Counted from the first letter of the stretch, positions 22,871 through 35,800 are shown. The stretch is DNA of 64,000 nt from Chimonanthus salicifolius (GCA_013350335.1 CM023539.1:16890223-16954222), one strand, 5' to 3'. Notes: a model not told the origin generated them from the sequence alone. Numbers and translations are program-made.

Positions 22871-23454
22871 CCCACTTGGTTATGCTATCATCTCATCATT
22901 CACTTAGGTGGTTTAATTCCAATTCAGCCCATTCCAATTAATTGGGTCACCATTGGGCCCATGGCCCAATTAAATTATTTCCTATCATTTACCTTAGAGT
23001 TTGACTCATTTTGACCCATTGGATCCCATATGGTTATCGGGCCCACTTTGACCATTATTGACCCTTTAAATGGATTCCATCCAATCCATGGTCCATTGGA
23101 TCATACTTGGGCCCTTGCCCCAAAATTTGATCCATTCAGTATCCATAACATCAAAATTCTGATTTTTTTTATTATTAAAACAAATAAATGCCATATATAT
23201 GTTGATTTAAAAATTCAGGCTATTACATCCACGACCCATTGGGTCCCATTTGGGTCCTTTGACCCAATTAACCTCTTTGACCAAAACAAATGTACATTAC
23301 CCATTTAATTTAATTTAATCCCATAACACCTACATTAGGTCTTATTTGAACAATGGGTCCCACCATTTTCTCATCTAAGATCATAACCCTTTAATTAATA
23401 ACTCCAATGGCATTTTCATAAATATTGATATATTGAAAAATCTAGGGTATTACA

Positions 23455-23924
23455 CGATGAACGTAAGGCGGACCAGGCATAGGAGCTTGGAAGACTTATT
23501 TTACATATTTTGAATAAAGTTACTCATGAACTTGTATTGAGTATTTGGATTTCAGAATATAATAACTTAGATGGTCGAATGATTTATTTGTTAATTATGA
23601 TGGTTTAATTATGGATAAGGACTTGGCGTAATTTGCTATCTGATTGGAATAGAACTTGGTTCTATTATGATTCTGCATTTTGATGTTAAGATTCCGCAGG
23701 TTATGATTTTTATCCCGCATCTTGATATTGCTATGTGTGAACCATTTTATTGGACTGAGTCCATACACACATAGGGTTGGCCAGTTAAGGGTCAGACTTT
23801 GGAAGTTCGGACTTAGCTCGCGTCGTGACGTCCCGCGCTCTATCACTCTACTCTGTCATAAAAAATAAAAAAAAATACTCTGAAGTTACAGGAAAAAACG
23901 AGTGAAAAAGGGCGGGGCGTTACA
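23455..23924 (+). repeat. C 5' LTR, second part (TSD copy, promoter end, U5)
   Basis: It begins with the TSD copy cgatg and continues aacgtaaggcggacc, matching 35398 onward in the 3' LTR. It includes ttctattatgattccgc (a weak TATA-like region near 23660), the conserved ggccagttaagggtcagac hairpin (about 23778-23812) and the end gggcggggcgttaca at 23924. Confidence 0.9.
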
Positions 23925-23926
23925 GT

Positions 23927-23938
23927 TGATATCAGAGC
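23927..23938 (+). other. C primer-binding site (tRNA-iMet)
   Basis: TGATATCAGAGC two bases after the LTR. It has one mismatch to TGGTATCAGAGC. Confidence 0.8.
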
Positions 23939-24199
23939 GAACCCGAAACTTGAATCTCTCGGAGTAAATTAATCAGGTCTCGTGCATTAATTTACTTTGT
24001 TAGACTCAGACGGATGATAGTAAAGGAAGCACAATCAAAATAATTGGATTATCAAACATTGCGACATAGGATGTATTTCCCTAGAAACAAAGCAAGAATC
24101 AAGAGTGCTTATTTGGACATTTTCCCTAATAGGTAGGAAATACAAAAATTTTGTTTATGGACAGTAAGTCTTGATATGTTTTCAATGGCTTAGGGAAAA
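23939..24199 (+). other. C 5' leader
   Basis: Untranslated leader with sequence related to the leaders of D, F and H (reverse strand), such as the tcaggtctcgtgcattaattt block. The gag ATG follows at 24200. Confidence 0.55.
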
Positions 24200-24847
24200 A
24201 TGGCTCCAAAAGGAAAGTCAGTGAGAAATACCCGACAAAACCCAAAAGGGGGTGAAGAAGAGGAACGACACTCTCACCGTGAAGAACAATCTCACCGTGA
24301 GGAAGAACAATCTCACTATGAGGTGGAACAACACTCTTACTGTGAGGAAGAACAATCTCACCATGAGAAGGAAGAAAGCAGTGTGAACATACCATTTGTA
24401 CCTCCTGAATTAACAAATCTGGTTCAAGTGGTGGTCACTTCAGTGCTCCAACAACATCTGAATGAGAATGGAACCGCCAATGGAAACAATGACAGGAGCA
24501 TGGTCAGGGACTTCCAACAACAGCGCCCTCCTTACTTCAAGGGAAGAGAAGGTGCTGTCGGAGCAGAAAACTGGCTGAAAAAGATTTCACAGATCCTGAC
24601 TTTGTTGAATATCACGAATCATGCACACAAGATTTTACTGGCCACATCACAGCTGATTGATGATGCTGGTAAATGGTGGGAGGTGATAGAGAAGCAGCGA
24701 GCACTTCTTCCAGAAGGAGAAAAGACTGCCATGACTTGGGATCAATTCTCAGCTACCTTTTTGGAACATTATTTTCCTGAGGAGGAGAAGGAGGGCCAGA
24801 TACAGGCTTTTTTAACTTCGGTACAGGGTACCATGACGGTGGCAGAG
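24200..24847 (+). pseudogene. gag: C gag: N-terminal and capsid part, cut by solo LTR A''
   Basis: It opens at ATG 24200 (MAPKGKS). Residues about 20-65 are a repetitive His/Ser/Glu tract (HSHREEQSHREEEQ-type). VPPELTNLVQVV follows, then the capsid region PPYFKGREGAVGAENWLKKI, KWWEVIEKQRAL, MTWDQFSATFLEHYF and VQGTMTVAE. The frame is uninterrupted for 216 codons. At 24847 it is broken by A''. Coding resumes in frame at 28870 (YHQEFLSLS) once the LTR and one TSD copy are removed. Confidence 0.92.
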
Positions 24848-27800
24848 TGTAACGCCCCGCCCTTTTCACTCTAAATTTTCAGAGTTTATTTTTTTTTCTG
24901 AAAGCTAATAATTAATAGGTGATCGGGGCGGAATGTCACGACGCGAGTTAAGTTCGGATCTCTAAATCCGACCCTTAACTGGCCAAGCCCATGTGCGTAT
25001 GAACTAAGTCCATAAAACTGATCCGCACATGGTACATATATATCTAGCGGAGTTAACTTAGTCTAGATCTAACTGAGGTTATAATAGAACCTATGATTAA
25101 TCCAATTTCCATTTTTAGATAGCAAAGTACCTTATTTATTTTCCAAAATTATTATATAACCTTAGTCTACTATTCATTCCAAACCATTCAAATAAATCCA
25201 ACCATAGCATCTACTTAACTACTTATTACATGCCAACATCTAATTTAACAAATTACATTGTTCCAAATAAATCAACTAACAAATCCATAAATAATCCGTT
25301 CATAGTCTATTGCAATCATTCAAATCGCCCAAGTTTTCGTACTTGGTCCTCTTCTCCAACCACGTTCTTTCCTTTCCCTGCATCATCCACTAAAGATATA
25401 GATAGCGCGTTAGATCAACGCGCCCAGTAGTGTTTCCGAATAGGGCTACCACATGGTTAGTCAAAAACATACAAATAGGATAATAGTTATGCAAGTGTGA
25501 CAAATTCTATAAAAATATGCTATGTATGAAATGAACATGTAATGAGTCCCACCCATCACCATTCAACATAGCCATCACTTGACGGGATTCTCATCGTCAA
25601 GGTAACCCACAGTGGTCTTTCGGACGCCCCGACGGAGTGTGGCCTCCGGATTCCTCCTGATGGGATTCTCATCATCAGGGTACCCCACAATGGTCTTTCG
25701 GACGCCCCGACGGAGTGTGGCCTCCGGTTACTTCCCCATCATCCCATGCTATGCATGAGATGTCTATGCAAACATGCCATTTGTAAATATAACATTTGAT
25801 TCAAATAACTTATTCAAATAAACATAAAACAGCGAATAAGTTGTGTGGTTACAACAAGGTAGGAAACCTACAATATTTTACTTTGTTCGACCCTTCCTTT
25901 GGACCGTCTTTCGATCACGACTTTGTACACCGTTCTAGAAATCCGAATACCCTATGTACATGGCAGCAAGTTAATCATTTGACCATATGATTATAATTTG
26001 ATTTAAATCCCAAAAATCCACTTTGTGGGGTTCGGCCATACCCCATGGCCGAACCTCACCCATTTAAACTTTGATAAATCTTTTATTTACTTAATACTAT
26101 CTAATTATCCCAAACTTTCCAAATGGCACTTGGTAGGGTTCGGCCATACTACATGGCCGAATCTTACCGCCTTAGGTTTTGGCTCATAAATCCATTCTTT
26201 TGATCATTTCATCTTTTCATCCTTATTTACAATAATGCCATTATGCTATCCTTAGCCTAATTTAGGCAACAAAGTCCATTACATGACAATTGGTGGGGTT
26301 CGGCCACATAACATGGCCGAGCCTCACCCTAAAGATTTTAATCCTATTTTCCATCATCTTAATACCAAATCCATAATTGATGTGATTTCCATCTTTTTGA
26401 AAGCCAATCCAAACAACCAAATACTTACATGGGGTTCGGCCATCCAAGGTGGCCGAACCCTATGTCCATGTTTTGTTCTTCTAAAACATGTTTTTGGTGT
26501 TATTAAAACATACAATATCAATATACTATTGCTGCCATTATACCTCTTAAACACCATCTAAATCAGTTCATCTACTTGTCCCAAATGACCATATTAATTC
26601 ATGAAATTCGGCAATCCAAAATGGCCGATCCAAATGATCCATTTCATCAGTTTTGGACCACTGTTTTAAACCATATTAACTTCAGTCCTTTGTCATACAG
26701 ATCCATGCTTTTAACCCTTTCCAAAGCATGTATTTGAATCTTAAATAATAACCCAAACAGTCCACATACTTCATGGCTTATATGTTTCAAATACATCACA
26801 ACCATACCTTTATTTGCATGGGGTTCGGCCCTCCATGGTGGCCGAACCCTATGTCCTTTGGTTTTGAGTTTCTTAATCATTCATCTATGTCCAAAATAAC
26901 TTCCTTATTTATGTTTTTACCTTTTAAAATACACACTTAAAATCATCTAAATCAGTCCATGGGGTTCGGCCATACACATGGCCGAACCCTATGGTTCTCT
27001 TAATGGAAATCCACCCATATCTATCTATGAAATTAATCAGTAAATTAACATAAGATAAATATGGTTTAGTCATGTCATATCCACTCCAAAACAGCAAGCT
27101 TAATTCCATATAAAAATCTTTTAAAATCCTCACTCCAAAATATGGATTTTTTGACTTTCAAATACCATAGAATCCACCAAGTTTTTCCATGGGGTTCGGC
27201 CATCCAATGGGGCCGAACCCTATGGTCCATATTTTATCGTTTTAAACATCATAATTCTAGGTCTAAACCATTGATGGATCTGGCCATACAATGGCCAAAT
27301 CTCATTTTCTTAACCAATCTATTAAACAAGGGTTCAAAATGCACTTACTAATACCGCGTCTCCTTCGGTTCCTTTGACTCCTTCTTTGCCCCTTTATCTC
27401 CTTGACCTCTCCTTCTTTCTTACTGTTCTTTGGGCTGAGACTGATCTTGATGCAAGCTCCTTAAGATAATTCAGCCAGGTGACAAGGACTTAAGAGAGTG
27501 AGAGAGAGAAAGGGAACTTTGGTCTTGAATAAAATTGCTATCCTTGTTGCCAAAACCCTTTTGCTGATTTTTGTCTAGATGAAAGGATTACCCAAAACTA
27601 ATTGAAAAATAAACAAACAGCTGCTGCTCTTGGTTTAGAAAGATAGAGGACGTCTATGAGTGATAGAGGGATAGAGAGATAGAGAGAGTAAAAATGAAAA
27701 TCCTTTCCTTGACCAAAAACAGCCCAAGGTTAATCCTTGTGTAACTCCCTCTCTACAATCAAGGTTCTTTATGTTACTTGGGGGTTTCATCTATGAAATG

Positions 27801-28864
27801 AAACACCCCAAGCAACCAACGTCCCTTGTGGTTGGACTAGTGTAACCCCCCTTTTCCTTAGATTCTCACATGGGAGTTTCATATTGAAATGTAACTCCCA
27901 TGTGCTGCACCATTCTCCATTGTTTGCCTCTATGTTTTGGCCTATGTAACAGCCACCATTCCTATGTGTAACTCCACAAACAGCAGCTCCATTCAGCCCT
28001 CATCAACGTCCCATGTGGGAGTTCTATCATGGGAATAAAACTCCCCTCCTCCAAGTGTGAACACACTTTGTAACCCCCATTGGTTTAGTATCTAATTTGA
28101 ATTTGGAATGCCATAGAATGCCATAATCTATTGTGTGTAACTCCTCCAATAAGCTACCCATTTTATTCTCCAACCTTGGAGTTACATGCATGAACCATTA
28201 ATCCATGCATTGGCTGTCTTTTGGAGACCCAAGCAAGGCATAAACCCTATACCATCTTCAATGTGCACGATGATTTGAAAACTCAATTCTCACCCATGTA
28301 ACTCCATGTAACGTCATTTCCATTCTTAACTTGGGTGGGAGTTACATGCATATAAGTTTCCCATGCAGCCAACGTTTTTAGTGTTTGAATTTGAATCAGC
28401 CTACAATCCTTCTATCTCTACATCTTACTCATTTAAAAATATATATTCATTAAACTCATTTAATCAACTCACCCAACCTAACTCATTCATTTAATTTAAC
28501 TTAACTAATAAATTCAACTCAACTAAACCCATCATTCATTTCAACTCAAACCAAACTCAACAAATTAATATACTTAAATTAACTAAGCTTGAACTCAATC
28601 CATGGTTAATCATGCCATTCACACGACCCATTGGGTCCCATCTAGCCATTTTGACCCATTTATCCAAATTTGACCCAAATATGATTCTTGACCGTTTAAA
28701 TTTATCTTACCCATTTATTTGTTTTGTAAACCAACTATCATCCTTTGGGTCTTGATTGAGCCATTGACCCATTTAAATTCAAATCAATTTTTATCACAAT
28801 GGCAATTCCGTAAATATGAATATTTTCATATAAACTGATAACTTTGAAATTCCAAGGTGTTACA
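24848..28864 (-). repeat. Solo LTR A'' inserted in C gag
   Basis: Termini are tgtaacgccccgccc and ttccaaggtgttaca, 4017 bp, with a perfect TSD cagag at 24843-24847 and 28865-28869. Hairpins are at about 26029, 26135, 26297, 26431, 26820, 26961 and 27192. The 74-bp tandem repeat is at 25575-25730, and GGTTTCATC hairpins at about 27780-27808. There are no internal coding sequences. Its sense strand is opposite to C. Confidence 0.95.
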
Positions 28865-28869
28865 CAGAG

Positions 28870-29340
28870 TACCACCAGGAGTTTCTCAGTTTATCTGTGC
28901 ATGCATTCTGTATGGTGGATACTGAGCATCAAAGGGCACGAAAGTTTGAGAGGGGCCTTCGGCCTAGTATACTGGCTAAGGTAACTATATTCAAGGCACC
29001 CACATTGGCAGAAGTGGTCAGCAGGGCCACTATAACAGAGCAAGAATTGGCTGAGTTGACGCGGTTTGACAATCGCTGAGCTCAGAGTGGGAGGGGTACA
29101 TTCCAGCCCAACAAGAGGTTCCGACCGAACTCTATCAGACCCGCACCATCCACTGGGTCAACAGGGGGCTTTCAACCCAATCAACCCTCCCCATCTGCAT
29201 CAGTCACTCAGGCTCCCAGAGGGGTGAACAATTGTTTTCACTATGATCAGCTTGGCCATTTTAAGAGGGAATGTCCACAACTCAACAAACCCTCATATTC
29301 CAGAGGCTCATCATGTCCACCAGTTAGGCCAGCTAATTCA
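28870..29340 (+). pseudogene. gag: C gag: C-terminal part and zinc knuckle
   Basis: The capsid continues (FLSLS, KFERGLRPS, LAEVVSRATI) to a stop at 29077-29079 where the family has Arg (CGA to TGA). The frame then reads on through the basic region to a zinc knuckle near 29230-29275, CFHYDQLGHFKREC. The second Cys is Tyr, so the zinc-binding set is incomplete. There is no stop between the knuckle and the protease, so gag and pol were one open frame here. Confidence 0.88.
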
Positions 29341-29868
29341 CGTGGAGGCCGAACAGCCAATCAAACGGGACGGCCCCCTACAAGATCTGGATGGGTATTT
29401 ACCTTAGCACCTCCAGCATCAGAGGATCATTCTGTGATACAAGGTATGGCAGTAGTCAGTAGTTCCTACGCCTTTGCATTAATTGATTCGGGAGCATCAC
29501 ACTCTTTTATATCTGCTGCATTTGTAACTGCTGCCGGTACATTGGTACAAAAATTGTCCACATCATTCACTATTGTATCCCCCGTCGGAGACACATCATT
29601 GGGACTTATATGCACAGCAGTGAATACTGAACTTGCTGGACTCAGATTTGAGTTCAATTATTTGGTGCTCGATATGTCAGAATATGATATTATTTTCAGC
29701 ATGGATTGGTTGGCTAGCTTCAAGGCCAACATTGATTGTTATCGTCGCAGGGTGACATTTTTGTCGCCTGAGGGAAAACAACATGTGGTGCGTACTGATA
29801 AACAAAGCATACTGCATGAAGGGTTGAATTATCTGGTATTGAACATTATCAGAATCAACAAGACATAG
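29341..29868 (+). pseudogene. pol: C pol: aspartic protease region
   Basis: The catalytic DSGASHSF is present at 29485 onward, preceded by QGMAVVSSSYAFALI. LVLDM, DIIFSMDWLA and CYRRRVTF follow. The frame runs open from the zinc knuckle to a TAG at 29866-29868. Family members have a Gly in the D-I-I-F-G-M-D-W motif. Here it is Ser. Confidence 0.88.
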
Positions 29869-30629
29869 GTGGTTGAACTTCTGGAAATAGTAAAGGACTA
29901 TGCGGACGTATTTCCAAAGGAACTCCCTGGTTTGCCTCCCATGAGGGAGATCAATTTTGAAATCAAGCTGCATCCTGGCACTGCACTAGTGTCATTACCA
30001 CATTACCGGATGGCACTAGCAGAGATGTCCGAGTTAAAGAAGCAGATTGATGAACTGCTTAGACTGGATGCATTCGGAACAGTACATCGGCTTGGGGAAC
30101 TCCAGTATTATTTGTGAAGAAAAAGGATTGTTCACTCCGTATGTGTGTGGATTATCGGAAATTGAACCAGTTGATGGTCAGAAACAAGTACCCTCTACCC
30201 AGGATCTATGATTTATTTGATCAACTTAAGGGTTTCAGTCATTTTTCTAAGATTGATTTGATGTCCGGATATCACCAAATCCGGGTTAGGGAGGAGGACA
30301 TAGAGAAGACAGCTTTCAGAACGCGGTATGGGCTATATGAGTTTGTAGTCATGCCATTTGGACTCACCAATGCACTGGCTGTGTTCATGGATTTAATGAA
30401 CATGATCTTCCATCCTTATTTGGACCAATTTGTTATTTTATTCATTGATGATATTTTGATTTACTATAAGACTAAGAAAGAACATGCTGAGCACCTGAGA
30501 ATAGTTCTGGACACTTTGAGGAAGAACCAGTTATATGCTAAAGCCAGTAAATGTGAATTTTGGCTATCTGAAGTCAACTTTTTGGGACATGCTATATCAG
30601 AAGAAGGCATAGCGCGTGGACCCAGCTAA
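29869..30629 (+). pseudogene. pol: C pol: reverse transcriptase, frameshifted
   Basis: The segment 29869-30117 encodes the RT N-terminal region (DYADVFPKEL, LPPMRE, LPHYRMA). It loses frame near 30065-30110, around the [10 protein letters not shown] region. The segment 30114-30629 covers [27 protein letters not shown], the catalytic FIDD at 30441-30452 and KCEFWL. Another frame change near 30610-30625 leads into the thumb. The catalytic motif is intact, but the polyprotein is broken at least twice. Confidence 0.9.
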
Positions 30630-31452
30630 GATAGCTGCAGTAAGAGATTGGAAAGCGCCAAAGAATGTAATCGAGATCAGTAGTTTCTTGGGATTGGCGG
30701 GTTATTACAGGAAATTAATCATGGACTTCTTAAAAATTGCATCTCCATTGACTCGACTCACTCAGAAAGGAGTCAAATATGTATGGTCAGATTTATGCAA
30801 TCAAAGGTTTGAAGAGCTGAAGAAGAGACTTACCATTGTTCCTATCCTAGTTTTGCAGGAAAGAGGTAAGTATTATGGAGTACAATGCGATGCTTCTAGA
30901 GAGGGAGTGGGGTGTACACTCAGTCAAAGTAATCGTGTGGTGGCTTATGGCTTAAAACAGTTGAAAATACATGAACGTCTTTATCCTACGCACGATCTGG
31001 AATTAGCTGCAGTGGTCTTCGCTCTCAAAAGCTGGAGACATTATTTATATGGCGAGAAATGTGAAGTGTTTTCAGATCATAAGAGCTTGAAATACTTCTT
31101 TGATCAGAAAGAGCTCAACTTGAGGCAGCGCAGATGGATGAAATATCTGGTAGATTATGAGTTCGCACTTCGTTATCACCCTAGCAAGGCGAACAATGTG
31201 GCAGATGCCCTCAGTCGTTTATCACATGCATCAGTGGCATGTTTGATCAGGACAGAATGGGAGATGCTGAATACCATTCGAGAATTTAAACTTTACCTCA
31301 ATAACCATGGGACTATTTACAATATGATCATACGGTCCAACATGGTTACCAAGATTGAACAGGAACAGCGGACAGACCCGGAAGTGGAGGAGATTTGGGC
31401 TAAGATGTCTACTGGTGAAGTTATACCGGAATGGGAGTTACGACCAGGATAG
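30616..31452 (+). pseudogene. pol: C pol: RT thumb/connection, RNase H and integrase start
   Basis: A 278-codon open stretch with [61 protein letters not shown] and the start of the integrase ([11 protein letters not shown]). It ends in a TAG at 31450-31452. Downstream integrase coding stays in this same frame. Confidence 0.9.
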
Positions 31453-32765
31453 GGTCTTCTATTCCGAGGAAGGATTTATGTACCTAAGAGCTGCAGAAAA
31501 GAGTTATTGGTTGAGGCACATCAGACCAAACTCTCAATTCATCCGGGCAGCACTAAGATGTATCACGACCTGAAAAGACATTACTGGTGGCGCGGACTCA
31601 AAAGAGATGTGGCAGAATTTGTGGCACATTGCTTAACTTGTCAACAGGTTAAGACGGAACATTAGAAGCCACCAGGGTTACTCAAACCCTTACCAATGCC
31701 GGAATGGAAATGGGAGCACATCTCCATGGATTTTGTTACAGGGTCGCCAAGGTCATCAAAGGGCAATGATGCGATATGGGTCGTGGTAGACCGACTGACC
31801 AAGTCTGTACATTTCATTCCTATTAAGATGATAGACTCATCTGAGACTTTGGGTCGGCGGTATATCAAGGATATCATCAGATTGCATGGTATACCTCGGA
31901 CTATTGTGTCTGACAGAGATGGTCGATTCACAGGCAGAGTATGGCAGAGCATGCAGTCGGCCATGGGAACAGACCTATTGATTAGTACGACATTTCATCC
32001 ACTGACTAATGGACAGTCTGAGAGGACAATACAGACATTGGAGGACATGCTGAGAGCATGTATGCTAGATTTCAAGGGTGCATGGGAGGATCACTTGCCG
32101 TTGGTAGAATTCTCATACAACAACAGTTACCAGGCAAGACTCTAGATGGCACCATTTGAGGCATTATATGGTAGACCATGTAGGTCACCAGTGTGCTGGA
32201 TAGAGGCCGGTGAGCCTGCACTGATTGGAGCTGAGTTAGTTGCAGAGACTACACCGCAGATACAGTTGATACGACAGTATTTGTTGACTGTGCAGAGTCG
32301 TCAGAAGAGCTATGCTGACAAGAGAAGGAAGTTCCTTGAATTTGAAGTGGGAGACATGGTGCTCTTGAAAGTCTCGCCACGAAAGGGACACATGAGATTT
32401 GGAAAGAAAGGGAAATTATCGCCAAGATATGTGGGACCATTTTCAATCATAAGACGGATGGGGGACGTGGCTTATCAATTGGCACTTCCATCACAGTTGG
32501 CATCTTTACACGATGTGTTCCATATATCGATGTTGAGAAAGTATAATCCTGATCCTTCTCACGTACTGAACGTACAAGATATAGAGGTTCAGAGCGACGT
32601 GACATACGTCGAAAAGCATGTCCGAGTGGTGGACACAGAACAAAGGGTATTACGGATCCGAGCGATCTAGTTTGTCAAGATAGTATGGGATTGACATGGC
32701 ATTGAGGAAGCTACATGGGAACTCGAGTCAGAAATGAGGAAAGCTCATCCTGGAGCTATTTAGGT
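31453..32765 (+). pseudogene. pol: C pol: integrase and chromodomain, several stops
   Basis: The HHCC region ([25 protein letters not shown]) lies at 31530-31665 and ends in a TAG at 31663-31665. The catalytic core is 31696-32145 ([24 protein letters not shown]) and ends in a TAG at a Gln position. The segment 32146-32670 has the post-core region (RPCRSPVCW, GKLSPRYVGPF, DPSHVL) and the start of the chromodomain-like tail, with another TAG. The tail (VWD, ATWELESEMRKAHP) is recognisable to about 32762. All blocks share one frame, so the damage here is nonsense mutation only. Confidence 0.9.
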
Positions 32766-32789
32766 AAATGTTTGAAACCCGACTTCACT

Positions 32790-32828
32790 AGATTTTCGGG
32801 ACGAAAAATTTAAAAAGAGAGTTGTATT
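32790..32828 (+). other. C polypurine tract and 3' untranslated segment
   Basis: gattttcgggacgaaaaatt followed by taaaaagagagttgtatt, abutting the 3' LTR. Same layout as in F, G and H. Confidence 0.7.
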
Positions 32829-35800
32829 AGTAACAGCTCAGATTTTCAATTTATTATTTTTATGAAATTTATCCATTTTCAATTGTGAATTTTAGATTTG
32901 ATCTTAAATGGATAAGGAATTGGGCCATGACCCAAGTAGGACCCAACCAATGTTGGAATTGGTCTTATTAAAATTTAAATGGTTGAATTAATTTAGTGAT
33001 GCATATAAATAAAAGAAATATCTAAATTAAAAGAAAGGCTCACGACATTGCTATAATTATTTGCTAGCATTGGCCGATTGGGAAATTACTAGATTAAGTA
33101 AGGGAGGTCGGTAATTACCAATTTAAGACAAAAGGGTACACGGCATTGCTATCTTAAGCATGGGCCGAATGGAAGATTAAAAAGAGAAAGGGCACTTTCT
33201 ATCTTAAAGACTTTCTAATATTGGATCAAGGAAAGTGATAAAAGAGAGACAAAAAGGGAGTGCACGGTTTTTACAATCCCATTGCTGAGTTTCATTCCTC
33301 TCTCAAGTCCTCTCTCACGCCAAAGAGCAAGAAAAAGAAGAAGGTTGCTCGGCCAGCAAGAGTTGTCTTGTTTGGAGGAAAATTAAGAAGAAGAAAGAAA
33401 GAGGCTAAGGAAAGAAGAAAGATTGGAAGAGCAAAAAGGTTAGTATCTTGTTTAATAATTTTATTTTGAAATAAAGAACCATAGGGTTCGGCCATGGTGT
33501 TTGGCCGAACCCCATGGAAGAAGTTTGGATGATGTTTGGATTATATTCAAATGGAGAAAAAGAACCATAGGGTTCGACCACAGTGCATGGCCGAACCCCA
33601 TGGAAAGACTTGATTTAATTATTGGGTTTTAAGATTGAAAACCATGGAGAGATTTGATTTATTCATTGGGTTTATGTTCTTAGATTTTAGATCATAGAAA
33701 CCTTTGATGGTTGTCGGTTTTAGATTCAAGAAGACAATGAAAGATTATGGAATATGGGTCAGCCATGGCATGGCCGAACCTTGATTGTTTTATGGCTAAG
33801 TGATTGGATCCATACTAATGAAAAGAAGGGGTGAGGTTCGGCCATAGTGTATGGGCGAACCCCACCAAATATTTTTAATGGATTGGTGTTTGAGTTTAAT
33901 AGATCTAAACCATTGATGAAGGTCATGAACTATAGGGTTCGGCCATGGTGCTTGGCCGAACTCCATGGGGTTGTTTTTGGAATGGGGATTAAATTTGGAA
34001 ACTATAGAATTATGGAAAGAGTTGCTTAATGTGGAAAGGTTCCAAATATGGAAAGTGTTGCTAAATTTAGAAAGTTTCCAATTATGGAAAGTGTTTGCTT
34101 AATAAGGAAAGCTTCTAAATATGGAAGGCGTGGCTAAATTGGAAAGCACTCCAATTTTGGAAAGGAATTTTCTAATCTTAGAAAGTTTCCAATTATGGAA
34201 AGTAGTTGCTAACTATGGAAACCCTCCATTTATGGAAAGTTGGAATTTAATTATGGAAACCTTCCAATTATTGAAGGGTGGAGATTGTTTAAGGAAATTT
34301 AGGCATCATGGGTTCGGCCATGTGTATGGCCGAACCCCAAGAATCAATTATGATTTTAATGTTGCAATGATCAGATTATTGGTTATGTAAGCCATGGATG
34401 GCATTTTTGTAAATAAAGTAAAGGATACGATGTATGTTATGGAATGTTAGCCATGGATGGCATTCTTTGTAATTATGTGAAAAATATGGAACATTGGGTT
34501 CGGCCATACACTATGGCCGAACCCCATGAATTATTTTATGGGATTATGTGCTTTGGAAGTGTGAATGATTATTTGAAATCTAAGCAAGAAAGAAGTCTAT
34601 GGTTAGGCTCAATGGCATTATTGTAATTATGGACAAAAATGGTAGACCATGGGCTTCGGCCATGGTGTATGGCCGAACCCCATGGGGTCTTGTTGATGGC
34701 CTTAGAACCTTGTAATCAAATGGGACTTGGTTTTAATTTATTATTATATTATAAGGTAACGGGATCTCACAAACGGTGCGTGATCGGTGATCGAATCTTG
34801 GACGGAAATGCAAGGACTCGTGAACGATCTTTGGTAGGATTCCACCTCTTTGAAACTATGGCTAATGTATTTTGTTTTTATCCTATGTTTGATGAAAATA
34901 TGTTTTAAAAAATATGCCTTATTATTGAATTTCAAATGCTATGTTTTAACTTGTTTAAATAGCATGGATTGATATGTTTCAAAAGGTGATTTTAATTGCT
35001 ATATTTATGTTATTAAAATAGCATGTGTTTCATTGGCATCTCATGCATGGCATAGGGTGGAGGATTTATAACCGGAGGCGTCACACTCCATCGGGGCGTC
35101 TGAAAAACCTATGTGAGGTATCTTGATGTGTTTTTCGATCAGGAAGAAACCGGAGGTCCACACTCCACCGAGGCGTCCGGAAGACCTATGTGGTGGGTAC
35201 ATTTATGTACATGTGATGGGTGGGACTCATTGCATTTGTCATCATTGCATGGCATGGATTTTACCTGGTTTTATATATTACGTTATAATATATGTTTTGT
35301 ACTAACCATGTGTTAGCCGTAACTGGAATACCTACTGGGCGCATTGTTCTAACACCCTACTTCTACCCTAGTTGATGATACAGGTAATCAGGGGAACAAT
35401 GAACGTAAGACGGACCAAACATAGGAGCTTGGAAGACTTATTTTACATATTTTGAATAAAGGTACTCATGAACTTGTATTTGAGTATTTGGATTTCAGAA
35501 TGTAATAACTTAGATGGTCGAATGATTTATTTGTTAATTATGATGGTTTAATTATGGACAAGGACTTGACGTACTTTGCTATCTGATTGGAATAGAACTT
35601 GGTTCTATTATGATTCCGCATTTTGATGTTAAGATTCCCCAGGTTATGATTTTTATTCCGCATCTTGATATTGCTATGTGTGAACTATTTTATTGGACTG
35701 AGTCCATACACACATAGGGTTGGCCAGTTAAGGGTCAGACTTTGGAAGTTCGGACTTAGCTCGCGTCGTGACGTCCCGCGCTCTATCACTCTACTCTGTC

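Larger units (their letters stand above)
19172..23227 (-). repeat. Solo LTR B' (B family)
   Basis: Starts tgtaacgcccgcccc and ends caggctattaca, 4056 bp, with a perfect TSD tccac at 19167-19171 and 23228-23232. A' LTR sequence resumes on both sides. It is the reverse complement counterpart of solo LTR B (58824-63093). Landmarks are the U5 hairpin 19257-19290, the 63-bp repeat 19873-20048 (three copies), ggtaggaatcctacc 20294-20308, hairpins at 20905, 21126, 21306 and 21532, and ccacctca/tgaggtgg palindromes at 22651-22671 and 22842-22862. Confidence 0.94.
15578..23454 (-). repeat. Solo LTR A' (A-like family), itself split by solo LTR B'
   Basis: Termini are tgtaacaccccgccc (15578) and ctagggtattaca (23454). 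Flanks are caatg (15573-15577) and cgatg (23455-23459), a 5-bp TSD with one later change. C LTR sequence resumes on both sides, and the uninterrupted site survives in C's 3' LTR (aacaatgaacgtaag at about 35391). Net length is about 3.8 kb once B' is removed. No internal coding region is present, so this is a solo LTR left by LTR-LTR recombination. Confidence 0.92.

Noticed and set aside
24126..24416. Antisense open frame over the C gag His/Ser/Glu tract
   Set aside because: A shadow of the repetitive sense coding. The sense strand matches gag of other elements.
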